Of a stretch of DNA of 64,000 bases, positions 23,364 to 35,800 are shown piece by piece (the first letter of the stretch is position 1; every line of letters starts with the position of its first letter). Both the position numbers and the translations under genes were made by a program. The DNA comes from Saturnia japonica (Eukaryota > Arthropoda > Insecta > Lepidoptera > Saturniidae), in contig CM065321.1 in the NCBI GenBank assembly GCA_033032175.1, forward strand, positions 17,568,501-17,632,500, read 5' to 3'. The notes beneath the pieces were generated by a model. That model did not search any database and was not told the DNA's origin. It was given only the letters and a program-made list of their open reading frames with translations.

Positions 23364-24479
23364 ATCGTTAATATTACAAAAGATGTGCGCAGCAAAATGC
23401 ATCAAAATGTTTGAATTATTCGATTTTTATGTAATTTATGAGACTAACAACTACTGACAATAAAACAAACAACGTGAATATGTGCGAAGGTAGGACGAGC
23501 GCGCGGGAATTCGCCCGCGCTCCTCGCGCGTCGCGTCGCTTCGTGCCTTGTTCGGGAGTCGGATCACGCATCACACCCTAGGGTTGCCAAACACACTATC
23601 GTGGCTTTAAATCACGTATGATTTCAACATGTATATATACATATAGCTTATTTTATTAAGCTATCAACAAGGCATACACTTCACTAAAATTAAAAATACA
23701 AAACATGCTTAAATTGGACTCTAAGTGTTGCCTTAATTAAAGATTGCTTTGAGATGCTAAAAATATGTAGGGTAAATAAGTTTAGTTTAGTGTATATATG
23801 TAAAATCTAGAGAGTATAGATAAATATCTATTTGGCCAAATATGTCTTACTTGGCATCTTTGCTTATGCTGTTGTATTGTTTCTGGATTCTATTCACGCA
23901 GCAGAAGTGTTGCAAATTACTTATAAAAGCTTTAGGTTTGTATATTTACTTTGGCTTTGGACATCATCGTACTGACCGCGGTATTTCTAATTACATTTTC
24001 AGATCTTTCGATAAAATGTTTAATAACCACCTAATCAATAAATTTATTTACAGTTTATTTGCCTATGGTGGCGTTCAAGTATTACGTAACGCAATTTTTG
24101 AAGATTTTTGACCATCTCTCACCCCGATGTAACACGCCATAACATTTTTCTGTACCCTCTCCTCCTCCTTAAACGTTACGTAACACATAAGTCAGCAAGT
24201 CAGGATGAGAGAATTTATAGGCCAAAAACAGCTGATGATGCAAATCTCCCGGTTTTGAGGACATTACAGTGCGAACTCGCTTTAACAACACTGACTACAG
24301 CAATGTGCTTCTGCGTACATACTAACGAATACTGACAACGAAAACAAAATAAAAATGACTGTATTAGTCGAGGAATATAATGCGTTACATTTAAATTAGT
24401 CTCTTAAATTACATCAAAGTCGAATAATTCATACATTTTGATGCATTTTGCTGCATACTCCTTTTGTAATATTAACGAT
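23364..24479. mobile_element. 1.1-kb segment bounded by 84-bp terminal inverted repeats
   Basis: The left arm 23364-23447 starts ATCGTTAATATTACAAAA. The right arm 24396-24479 is its reverse complement with about eight mismatches in 84 bases. The interior has no transposase frame. It contains a GC-rich hairpin (GCGCGGG/CCCGCGC arms around 23500-23520) and a pair of TACGTAAC-containing blocks at about 24080 and 24175. The layout suggests a non-autonomous DNA transposon or foldback element. No clear target duplication was found, so an ordinary inverted duplication is the alternative. Confidence 0.65.
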
Positions 24480-26730
24480 GTTGTTTGCTAGTGATTGTGC
24501 AATTTATTGTGCTTATGTTATGATTTTTTATTTTATAACTCCGAGAAAACTTGATTAATATTCATTACTTGTTTTATAAATGACAGCCCTACATAATAAG
24601 CCGTTTGTGGTAAGTAGACGCAACTTTTGGGAAGTTGGCGGACAAGACTCGTACCAGTTTATTTTTATAGATGGGTGCGAACTTTACTGAGGTGAGGGAC
24701 CGAAAAACTGAAAGTATTCTACATGATATAAAGTGTAAAAGTTTGGTTGTTACCTCCCGTTCCGTACAGACATGCGCCGTATTCAAATTGGCCCTTTCAG
24801 CTGTAACTACTATAGCAACTTTTATGAATTTTGAAAGCCATTCTTAAACTAATAGCTCATCGAGTTGACGCGTTAATTACTAAACCTTTTTAATTTAGTT
24901 TTTATTTCATCCAAAGACCGGAATAACAGATCATTTTGCTCGAATTAGGGTCAAAGAAAAAGAATTTGAACTCGAGATTGAAAAAAAAAAAAAACAATTC
25001 AATAATTAATACAAATATGTAACAACTAATATAAATAATATTATATAGTAACATATATAAAATAATAAAGGAACAGTTCCCAACTCTTGGGAAATATCTA
25101 ATTCAGCGATGAAATGTTCAAACTGAACATCTGTATGAAAACTTTGACGTAACACCTGAAATGTACGCACTGGCTGTGAAACACGACGCGATTCAAAAGA
25201 ACCAAAGCTACATAAGTTTTGAATTGTTAATAACTTAATATTTCTATTATTATATTGATTTAAAGGGGTAGGTAAAGCTATTTAGGTAATGGTATTTGAA
25301 ATTTATTTAGCAAGTATAATAAATAGGTTGTTCAAACAAAAAGCTCTTCAGTGGAAGCAACAAATCAACTTCGTGTGACAAAAAACCAATATCAATTAGT
25401 TTAGTCTTTGTTATACATAACGCATTTTATTAGTATAAGAATCGATTGTATTTTAATCTTAAATTTTCGTTTTATATTCATTCGTATTTCATAACTCAGA
25501 GAGTGTAACTGGCACAGTTACTCTTGTAATTTAAATAAATACTTTTTTTACTACTAACAAATAAAGCAATTAACTGGTTTTAAAAGAGTTTTGCCTCTAC
25601 ACGAAACATAAATAATAAATTAAAAAAGTAGTACCTATTACAATATGTTACTAGTAAGTATTTTTAAGTTATCATAATATGACTAGTAAAAATAAATAAA
25701 TATTTCATCGAATAAAAATAACGCTGGTATTCTAATAAATAAATGTAAAATAAATAATGATAGTAACTAATTGATTTTTTTTTTAATAATTAATATTTAT
25801 TTACGGAATATTACTGTATTAAATATATCAACATAAGAAAGGTAAATAAAATCTGTTATAAAATGTAAAAACATGGATATAGCATCCGGACTCCACTCTA
25901 TTTGATATGAGTATCGTAACTCTGATCGCTGCTGCTCGCTGCTGATTGTAAGTGCTCATCAGTACTCTTCAGTGCTCTCAAGTCCTTGCCAATGCTCTTT
26001 TGTCCTCGTATTCTGTTTTCCTATCAATAAATTGTAAATTGATATCTTAAGCACACATGGCATTATTTAAATTTCTTCATGGATAGTGTACCTTCGGGAT
26101 TTGATAAAGCCTAAGTAGAGATATCTACAAACAATCATTTATTACAAGAACATAATAATTGACGCAGCAGTTAAACTAAAGAGCGTTATATCGCTACTTT
26201 TAATGAATGTAGTGCGTAACACGACCGTACGGCGTACGCAATTGTCATGACAGAGACGTGACCGACATGAGACATTCTCTTCACTCCAATTCCAATTACC
26301 TATTTTACAACATAATATACACCTATATAATGTATATATTATATCCAATTTGTAATACTGTTATACTAAATTTAGTCATTTGAAGGTTATAATTGCTGAG
26401 TATTTAGTACATTGTTTGTCAAATAAATTTGGTAAACTTGGACCAAAAGTGACAAATTGAAGATTCTAAAAAGAATACAATCTATAAGGTAAGGTCCACT
26501 ATATTTGTGTGTACTTTAGTATTGCCTTCAGCATGTAATAATTAATTTATTGAATCCCAAACGTAAAATAAAAAAACTCCAGCAGACGAAAAGTTCAAAG
26601 CTTTATTCTCCGAACGATTACCTATACCTACTCTTATTTGGCTTAATTTGAAATAAAAACTAGTTCCATTGAATTTGTAAAATGTTCAATCATTGCGGAT
26701 GATACCTGAGCAGCTTTAATGTAAGTTTAA
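24480..26730. other. AT-rich non-coding DNA, no gene seen
   Basis: Low-complexity A/T-rich sequence, especially 24900-25900. No domain, RNA gene or within-window repeat was recognised. Confidence 0.5.
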
Positions 26731-27498
26731 ATGCCGTCGGTTTATTATATGAATAGTTGGCGAGAGTCGCGTCGTGTGGTCAGACCTGCGAGCACCCTCT
26801 AGCTGCAGTTTGTACAGTTTGTTAGTTCTTTCAATGAGATCTCTGTGTAGTAGCTCGCCTCTCGACTTTATACCATATTGATTTACTTCACTATACCTAC
26901 TGATTCAGATAAATTTATTTTTTAAATGCCGTCGGTTTATTATATGAATAGTTGGCGAGAGTCGCGTCGTGTGGTCAGACCTGCGAGCACCCTCTAGCTG
27001 CAGTTTGTACAGTTTGTTAGTTCTTTCAATGAGATCTCTCTGTAGTAGCTCGCCTCTCGACTTTATACCATATTGATTTACTTCACTATACCTACTGATT
27101 CAGATAAATTTATTTTTTAAATGCCGTCGGTTTATTATATGAATAGTTGGCGAGAGTCGCGTCGTGTGGTCAGACCTGCGAGCACCCTCTAGCTGCAGTT
27201 TGTACAGTTTGTTAGTTCTTTCAATGAGATCTCTGTGTAGTAGCTCACGTCTCGACTTTATACCATATTAATTTACTTCACTATACCTACTGATTCAGAT
27301 AAATTAATTTTTTAAATGCCGTCGGTTTATTATATGAATAGTTGGCGAGAGTCGCATCGTGTGGTCAGACCTGCGAGCACCCTCTAGCTGCAGTTTGTAC
27401 AGTTTGTTAGTTCTTTCAATGAGATCTCTGTGTAGTAGCTCGCCTCTCGACTTTATACCATATTGATTTACTTCACTATACCTACTGATTCAGATAAA
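26731..27498 (+). repeat. Four tandem copies of a 195-bp unit
   Basis: Copies start at 26731, 26926, 27121 and 27316, each with ATGCCGTCGGTTTATTATAT; the fourth lacks the last ~12 bases. The copies differ at only a handful of positions (for example GTGTAG/CTGTAG in copy 2, CACGTC in copy 3, CGCATC in copy 4). The equal 195-base period and near-identity indicate recent amplification by unequal exchange or similar. The unit has no long open frame. It could be the core of a satellite or the tandem part of a transposon. Confidence 0.95.
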
Positions 27499-28940
27499 AA
27501 AATTTTTTTGTGTTTCTATAAATTATATTGGTTAAATTGGGATATTACCTAGTTTAGAATTATTTTAACAAGTGGGAACAAATTTCCAACTTTTATAGTT
27601 GTATAAATGTTTGTTTTTTTAGCAATTGCTAATTAACAGTTATGTTAGTGTTTTTAGGATTATCATTGTTTAAGCACTACGCAGGTTTGCAAACCCGAAA
27701 CTATTACTGCCATGACAACACAACTTTATCATCTTAAAAAAAATGTGAATGTGGAATGGGAAAAGTCACTTTGTATATTTGAAGTTATATCATAAGGTTT
27801 ATAAGTTTACAAATTATTATTAAACATGAGAAAAATATAAAATTGCTTAGTTTAATATCACGAAATTATCATATAAAAACCTTAATTCCAAATTTAAACA
27901 TTAAATTTATTGTTCCTTTTTTAATTGTGAGACGTTACAAAAATAGCTGTTATGTATATCGCACCATAAAAAATAGCTTATCAGACAGTTTAATAAACAG
28001 TTCAATAAGTAGCATTTACCTTCATAACTATGTAATTTTTAATCTAAATTATTTATTTGTTACAATGAAATGTGATTTAGGAACTCATCATTTTTTAGTA
28101 AGTACATTATGAATTATGTAATTGAAGCACGGAAGTGAAATCTGGTTTAGTGTTTGCTTCTCTCAGTGGCTCCGATAGAAACTTAATATTCTGTCCAGAC
28201 ATTTTTTGTATGTCACAAGTTATAAGCATTATACTTTGGATAATTTTTGCTAAACAATAATTGAAGCAGTCTTGTGATCTGCGAAAATGTTGAAGGATTA
28301 TCTTTAGTATTTCACGAACGTTAAAAGAGAGCGTACGCGGGCTTCAGCATCCTTTACTTCAAAAATATTGTTTGTTAATATGAACAAGTAAATGTACATG
28401 GTGAAATAACCAAATAACTAAATGGTAGATTACCAAACCATATACTCGTCTTTAAAGGTATGATGCCATATATTAAATAATATATTTTAATTGTGTTTAT
28501 GTATCAGTAACAGAGATTTATTTCTTTGGGAAGGCTGCGGGTATGTTTTTCTCTTAGATGTTCAATAAATAGTAATTCATGGTAACTGCAAAAGCCCAGC
28601 ACAGTGAATGCATTAGGTTGAAGATGCATCTACATTTAAAGCAAATCCTTTACTCAGTGACATAACATAGATATAGTTTTTCTTTCTGCTCTAATATTCA
28701 TTGGCTTAGGCGACATACGAAAAAATGTGTCAAATCATGTTGTTGCCATTGTCAGAATCCTAGAAGACGAAAGTCTTCAACAAGTATGCCCTACCTACGG
28801 GTTCAAAACGTGAACATTTTAATGGGGCTATTATATAAGTTACGTCATTAAGCCTGCTCTGGAAAGAGCTATGTTATAGGTTTCCAGAGTAATAAAATTC
28901 GTAATAAAAGTATACGTCAGAGAACGAAAGTAATCTTGAG
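27499..28940. other. AT-rich non-coding DNA, no gene seen
   Basis: An 89-codon plus frame at 27843-28112 is Ile/Leu/Asn/Tyr-rich as expected from AT-rich DNA and has no recognisable domain. No RNA gene was seen. Confidence 0.5.
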
Positions 28941-29195
28941 TGGCAGAAGGCCCGTTATGGCTGTAGAAGAACCGACAACTAATGAAGTAGGTGAGTTCTT
29001 GAGTGAAGACTACGTCTTTGCAAACTTATTGTAGGACGCGCCCTCAAACCTGATGAAGCCACGGCTTGCGCAAGACTGCTGGAAGTGGCTGGGTGTGGAA
29101 AGCTGGAGATCATATCCGATGGCAAACCTTGGGAGAGCCCTATGTCAAGCAGTAGAGTGTTAAGGACTGATGATGAGACACAGAAGTAGCCCTGA
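28941..29195 (+). pseudogene. LINE C-terminal/3' tail fragment, degenerate
   Basis: The plus strand contains GGCAAACCTTGGGAGAGCCC followed by TATGTCAAGCAGTAGAGTG and GATGATGAGACA. This resembles the conserved 3' end of many lepidopteran LINEs, where the last codons read W.(S/T)LG.AYVQQW and a GATGATGAT run follows the stop. Frames are broken. Only the very end of an element seems present. Confidence 0.5.
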
Positions 29196-31383
29196 CATAA
29201 AAAGAATATATAAATAAATATTATATAAATGCTAGTGGTGACTCGCGAATGCTTTTATCTTGCACCATCATTAACAAAGGTTCGAACAGTACGGTGCGCG
29301 CTCTCGGGCCCAATTCCGAACCGCATTTGTTTTATTAATGTCGGGCGACGGCGCGGCGTGGCGCGGAGATCGCAACTTTTGCACGTTACTAAGTTATGAC
29401 GTATTAATTTTGTCTTTTGCATTTAACTCTTTGAATCATCATTTAATAACTTAAATATTTTTATTTATATCCGTATTTAGTTGATTGCAACTCACGTCTT
29501 TACATTAACAACTATGGACAATGAAAATGTTCCTTTAAGCAAGATAATAATTAAACTTGAGGAACAAAATGATGCAAAAGACTGCTCCGTATTTTTAAGA
29601 ACTATGATATCAACTATGAAAATGTGGGTTCATTAATGTACTTGCGTTAATTATTATTAAAGGTAAAACATAAGTTGTTGCTTCAAATAGCAAAAACACA
29701 TGGTCATCTTGTAATAGCGAGCACGTATAACTTAAAGCAAACAAGGTCGGTGGAACCGCAATATTTACTGGGTGTAGGGGGTCCGGGCGATGCGGGAGGT
29801 GGTGGGGCCAATGAGCGTGCTGTTGCGCAAAGTTGCAGCGCTGCAGCGCCTTAGTAACAAACTCGCAGTAGCACTGAGTATTTAAGCGTCTTAGAAGAAA
29901 CTTTCGGCCGCGGCAGGTGTCGAAGTTTAACCAGGGGAATTTTAAATACTTAACCTAACCACTTAGCGCTTTTGTTTTTCTTCGCAGTGATCTTAACCTG
30001 ACAGTAAATGGGTGACGATATACCCTTTAAATCCCTTTAAACTATTAATAAAATAGTTTAGCGTGTACGCGGTCTCGGTTACTTCAGACGTTCAGACACA
30101 CCTGACCTGAACGCTGAACACTGAAGCGGCGAACTATAAACGGTAGGATGTTTAAATCTTCTTATACATATACTAGCTGAGCCTGCGACTTTGTTTGCGT
30201 GCAGTTTTGTATGCAGTGACGTGAAAAAGTGCTAATTATTTTCGTTGAACCCTAATTATTTTTTACGTCCACAGGGTGCTCGAAAGTGTGTTGTTATATT
30301 CTCTAAATTCCTAATAATGTTTGTTTACCCATTTCTACGGTTAATAGTGTTTACAATTTCGCCTTGATTCATATCACTCTATACGAGTGCGAGTTACGTT
30401 AGCCAACCGAATGGTACTGTACAGTTCTAAACAAACCGTAAAGTTCGCGCTAATGTTTGGCTACAAAACACAAACAAACAAGGCAGTTAGCGAGGGCTCT
30501 GTATTCTGACGAGCAAACCATAGCTTCTCCCAATAAACTCTAGTGTGTACTATCTGTCTATATTAAAGCAAACTATGGAATGTCGGCGGCAGCTCTTGTC
30601 TTTCAGCCGTTTAAAATCACACTGTATATTTTCTATGTTATATAATGTGTCTATGTTGAACACTTCATCAGTTTAATTTACAGGTTTTTCTGCTGAACTT
30701 CTGTTACTATTTAATTGACATTCATAAGGTATTTACGTAAAAGTGTTCCTCTCTGAGTTTCATGCCGGGAAGATAGTTTAACGAAATGATATTCAGTTTT
30801 ACTTAACTTTTGTGTACGTGTGTGTGTGTCTGTATGTAAATTGTCACAAGTGACAAAATCTCACATTACATCATACAATGATTTCATGAGGTTTTGGCGG
30901 GATCTTAGGCACATAATGACACCTGTAATCAAACTGTGACTTTTTCATTGCTATTATTCACAAGTGAGTTATAGAGTTTTATTTTTATTTTATTGGTCGA
31001 GTTGCTTTGTTCTTAAAAAAGTTTCGATACAAAAAAGATAAAGATCAATGGAACAAATAAATTAATGTACCTATTGCTTGCTCATTTCATACAACTTCGT
31101 ATTTAAATAGATAATTTCAACTTGTACGTGTTTAATAAATAAAACTTTCACTATAATATAACTTTTGTTTTCTCTGTAATAAAGAAAACTTTAAATTCCC
31201 CATTTTATACGTGGCTGAAACGCTATCTGCGGAAAGCCAAAAAAAAAGAAATCTCATTCCTTTAGTCTATGGCCGATCGCCATTGTTAGATGCGCGCGCA
31301 AACTGATTAATTTTTCCCGCCATAGGGAAAAAAAATTCACAACTCGTTGTCACTGTTGAAATTTTAGTTATTTATTAATTAAA
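29196..31383. other. Non-coding, with GC-rich islands
   Basis: GC-richer patches at 29290-29380 (including a GGCGC-type run) and 29740-29920 lie in otherwise AT-rich DNA. A Helitron-like terminus on the minus strand at 30174 is listed separately. At 31305-31325 TTTTTCCCGCC resembles an E2F site, about 70 bases upstream of the short ORF at 31384. No gene was recognised. Confidence 0.45.
30174..30250 (-). mobile_element. Helitron-like 3' terminus fragment
   Basis: The minus-strand end reads CGCAGGCTCAGCTAGT, like the terminus at 38562. The interior is diverged and no 5' end was identified. Confidence 0.4.
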
Positions 31384-31550
31384 ATGTCTACAAGTACTAG
31401 TTATGAAGAAAATGATTTATGTTGTACACCGCTCGATATAAGATGTGAAGCCCTTAACGTTATGCAAAGTTTACTACCTGAAAACTCCAAGGAAAAATGT
31501 TTTTTTATTATTATTTTCTTCACAAGTGTGTTGAAAAACGTCGTATGATA
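31384..31550 (+). pseudogene. Short N-terminal ORF fragment, possibly Crypton-type tyrosine recombinase
   Basis: ATG at 31384 opens a frame of about 53 codons. Its first ~40 residues have normal codon usage, including a segment ALNVMQSLLPENSKEK. A LLP.(N/K)S(K/R).(K/R)Y motif is typical of the N-terminal region of Crypton/phage-integrase-like recombinases of arthropods (recalled family pattern, not checked). After that motif the sequence changes abruptly into a T-rich junction leading to an inverted-repeat element, and the frame ends. No catalytic domain follows. It could instead be a first exon of an unknown host gene. Confidence 0.3.
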
Positions 31551-31667
31551 CACGTGTGTATTGGTGATTACCGTCCTCGGCTCTCTTAAGATCCTCACCT
31601 AACGGCTCGCGTCTCAATGGCGCCTCAGCGGTAATCACCAACATTACACACTTGTACCATAATGTAC
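31538..31667. repeat. Foldback (imperfect inverted-repeat) element
   Basis: The left arm 31538-31573 (…GTGTATTGGTGATTACCG) pairs with the right arm 31629-31667 (CGGTAATCACCAACATTACACAC…). There is one 3-base insertion and several mismatches, around a 55-base loop. It is inserted next to, or within, the recombinase-like ORF fragment. This may be a MITE or a hairpin-forming RNA source; no larger terminal repeat was seen. Confidence 0.65.
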
Positions 31668-31700
31668 TATTATTCATTAACTTACGTCCTTTTAACCTAT

Positions 31701-32065
31701 ACTAGCGGTCGCCCAATGATTAAAATTCAACCAGCGATTTTATAATCATAGACTATTTTCTATTTCACATTTGCAGTATGAACCTAAACAATGAATATTA
31801 TATCACTTGCTGTCACTTTTCATTGAGTGACATTGTCAATATTTTGGGAGGTCAAGTTCAATGGTACTGGTCGAATTAGGATTTGCAGTATTAATATATT
31901 TAATTTAATATATTAGTAACAGATATTATAGACAAATTTTAGCTTTCTGCACTCCTTCTCCATATAAACTTTAACCATGCCGAATCTCACAGACTTCCGT
32001 GCACGCAATATACTTAAAAAGGTGTCCCAAGTTTTCTTCTCACGTATTAATGTAATGATTATATA
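31701..32065 (-). mobile_element. Helitron-like repeat, family A copy 2
   Basis: The minus strand runs from about ATTAATACGTGA through GTATATTGCGTGCACGGAAG to the hairpin-plus-CTAGT end (plus ACTAG at 31701). Its left boundary meets the mariner pseudogene, replacing the C-terminal codons of the transposase, so the mariner was truncated by this insertion or by an associated deletion. Confidence 0.65.
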
Positions 32066-32836
32066 ATATATAATTCCATTTTGGTCTTTGCTGGCAAAAA
32101 ACTGATCGAGGTGGTTTTTGACCTCCTCATTGAAGGAGAAGGTTTTACCGTCGAAAAAATTTTGGAGTGACCGGAACAAATAATAATCTGATGGTGCCAG
32201 ATCTGGAGAATATGGTGGGTGGTAATATCCCATTCAAACTGTAAAAGCTTTTGGCGAATGACCAAACTTGTGTGAGTTCTCGCGTTGACTTGACAAACTT
32301 TTCCTGTTGATTAGTTCTGGCCTTTTCTGTTGAAGTGCATCATTCAGTTTGTCCAGCTGATGACAGTAGACTTCCGAATTAATCGTTGTGTTATCCGGTA
32401 AAAGCTCAAAAAAACGATTCCTTTATAAGACCACTAAACAGACAGCATCACCTTTTTTGGTGAATATCGGCTTTGGAAATGGTTTGAGCCGGTTCATCTT
32501 TTTTGCTCCGTGACGTCTTGCGTTTGACTTTGTTGTATACAACCCATTTTTCGTCCCCAGTGATGATACACTACAAAAACGAATCATTTTCATGACGTTT
32601 GACAAGCGAATCGCAGACGTCAATGCGGCGACACAGATTTCTCTCTTTGAGAACATGGGGAACCCATACATCGAGCTTCGAGGATAATCCCAGGCCTTTC
32701 AAGTGGTCATAAGCTGTTGAATTTGAAAAATTTAATGTCAATCCGATCTCACGTGTTGTTATTCGCCGGTTCACATCAACAATACAATTAAATCCTCTCT
32801 AGGGAAAAAACTAAATTACTTTCCGAACAACCCATA
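32066..32836 (-). pseudogene. Mariner transposase pseudogene 2, 3'-truncated
   Basis: Starts near a terminal-repeat-like GTTGTTCGGAAAGTAATTTAG at about 32830. Pieces in order on the minus strand are: helix-turn-helix (ITTREIGLTLNFSNSTAYDH), LDVWVPH, TGDEKW (first catalytic Asp retained), a frameshifted middle, QVNARTH where QDNARPH is expected (second Asp changed to Val, codon 32287-32289), then HPPYSPDLAPSDYYLFRSLQ (third Asp). After FFASKDQN the sequence switches to the Helitron-like repeat, so the last ~30 residues and the 3' terminal repeat are missing. Several frameshifts are also present. It is inactive. Confidence 0.85.
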
Positions 32837-35800
32837 GTTTGGGTATTGTGCATACGTGAAACACTTTGAATATTAGAAAATATTACGAAGCCTTAAAAAC
32901 AATAACACTGACAAGTACTTCTACGGCGCCAAAACAAGAAGAAGATGAAATGATTTCATAGAAACAGTTAACTTTGAAAAATCAATTTATATGAAGAGTC
33001 ATTGGAGCGTTAGTTTGCTTTCAGTATGATATTGCTCTGTTTATTCGCTAAGCATGTCTCTAATCCAGGTGAATAGTGAATTCAAAATCTCCAATAATGA
33101 CGTCGTCGGTATATCACGTGGCGCTGGAAGGAAAGGCTGTGAAAAACCCCACCGGCACCGAAATACGGCATTCATCGAGGATTAACGGCCCGATAGTGGC
33201 TCTCTCGCGCCATTAAAACTGTTAAAAAGCGAGTTTCGACGTTTGGGTGGAGTCTCACTGCCCGCGGACCTGACTATTTAAATTCTTTTTTATTATCTCT
33301 ATCTAGCGACCTACAAAGTGGTGCATTGTATGTTTAGAAAAGCCTGATTTAGAGTTATTCACTTTAATGAAATTTATTCCACTTTCAACCAGTTTAAGCT
33401 GTGCATTGTCTCACTTAAGTATATAGGAAACGTGTTCCCTACTTTCTGATATTGGGTCCTTTAAACGAGGCGTGAAGAACTTTGTGCATTCAATTATTGA
33501 TATGATTAGGTTTATTTACAGTTGTAAATACTATTTGTACAGTTGGAAAAAAGATGCGAATCAAGATTCGTACCGATTCATCTCGATGACTGAGATATTT
33601 TTAGAATCGGTGGTAGTGTTTGATGTTCATAAGTATTTTCTTGGCCCTCAATTGTATAAAGTATTTTTTTTTTTTATTCTCAATTTCATAACCTGTCACA
33701 AAATTACTATCGCTGATTTCCAGCAATTTCACGTTTCATTTTACGCTTAGCTTCGAAGCATCGTCTTTCAACCACACTCATCTGGTAATAGTACGAGAAA
33801 CACAAAACAATATTAATTACCAATTTACGAGATTAATCGCTATTAGTGTGACGGTACAACACTTGCATTGTATTTTTTTTGCTTAGCTTCATGAATACGC
33901 TGCTTGTGTATATGTGTGATTGTATACATGTATGTATATACTAAAGGCACACAAGTGACCGGCAATGGTTTCCAATACTTATCGCCTATTAAATGACTAT
34001 TTCAAAAGTGTTTCAACTTGTTTGAATATCAGATGAATGAAAGAGTAGATTAAATTTGTTTACGGGATTTATTCGCGTTTTTTGTAGTAAATATAAAATG
34101 TTTATTATGCAGGTAATAAGTTTGAGATAATCCTAAATTGAAAACCACTTTACATCTATAGTTGTTCCAGTTCTGCTCGAAATCAATCACTGTGAAAAGC
34201 ATAATTCAAATAATTAAAAATAGTATTCAATATAACATGAGGTATGAGCATGAAGCTGAGAGATATCCAGCTCCGAGGCTCGCGCTCCACAACTCGATAC
34301 AGCCCGTCACTCAGTGTCGTTCATTAAACGTCGTGACAAACGATTCTGCGCTAAATTGCCAACGGTTTATTTAAAGCTCGCTCGCTGTGTCGCTGCAAAA
34401 GTAAAGCTTATCTCATGTAATATCATTAAAAATCCGTTACAGAGACTTCAATTATCCACCTCTGAATATTTCAGTCAGAGTAGATCGCTATCTTAACCGG
34501 CCTATGTCAATCGGCCGTCACCTAATCAGGATAATAAAAAATTCTTATAAGTTGCACTTGCATTAATATTTCTTTTTCTTCGTCTTATAAATATAAATCA
34601 ATGTTTGTATGTATATTCCTCATAGCCTCCAAAACGGCTGGAGCGATTTTAATGAAATTTTCAGGCAATCTGCATATTAGCCCAGCAGATGATCCTGTAA
34701 AATTTGGCAACTATTGGATCAAATTTTCCTATGGACTTCAAAACGGCACATCAACGCGTGGTCGGGTTTGTTAATTAATAATAATTGTGTTAGTTCTCAT
34801 TTTATATATACAAAAAGTTTAATAATTTAGTTTCTGTGTTACATAATTAATACGTGTAGTAAATTACGGGCAATATTTTATGTATTGTTCTTTATATTGT
34901 GGTGGCAGAAATATCGTGATAGTGTTACAATTGCTCGGCGAGACTGGACGGCGCATCATGGCGCAGTGTGGCCACGCGGTTCTGCTCGCGCGGCTTACAA
35001 ACTGGGAAGTATATTTCAAACAGATCCAACCATCGTCATTCCATTAGTTGTGAGGTAAATGTGTCATCAGGGAAGAGGATCTCGCAATCCCTCAGCTAAC
35101 ACCTACATCCTGATGGATTGTGATCGATGAATTGTTATTGTTATGTACATAGCTATTGTTTTGATCCCATACATCTATGTTGTTTTGTTATATTACATTA
35201 CAAGGTTATCCATCTGTAGGCTTTATCCAATGTCGCTAAGGTCAATTTATTATTCACTTCATTTTTACATAGATATTGTCGTATTCCGTAATTAATTAAA
35301 AATATACTCATTATAGTATGCTTTCATGATCCAAGTGCTATATCGTTTGCACTAACGCATTGCAATTGGACCCAAGCTCTGTAGATATTCTACAGAAACG
35401 TTACTCGTACAATCCACTCTAATTCTTTAACGTAATAATCGTACGTAATATCTCACGTAATAATGTGTACTTGTGCCAATAATATATTAAAATATAATTA
35501 TTTTATTCGATGGCGAGATATTTTTAAAATAAACGTGAAATCGTTAAATCAATGCCACCGTCCGGAAAACATGCGCCATTGAGAAAAGCCCCAGCAACAA
35601 ACTCACTTTATTCAAACTATCTCCTTTTTTTAACATATACAAGTATTTTTGAAAGTTTAATATATTTTATTATTTGTTGATGTAAAGAGAGGGAGCTATT
35701 TCCATATGTTAGTATATTGTCACCTACATGCTACTAAGTTTTGGCCAAAATATATAATTAAAATTAAAGTAATCGTACTTGCAGTACAATTTTTCTTATA

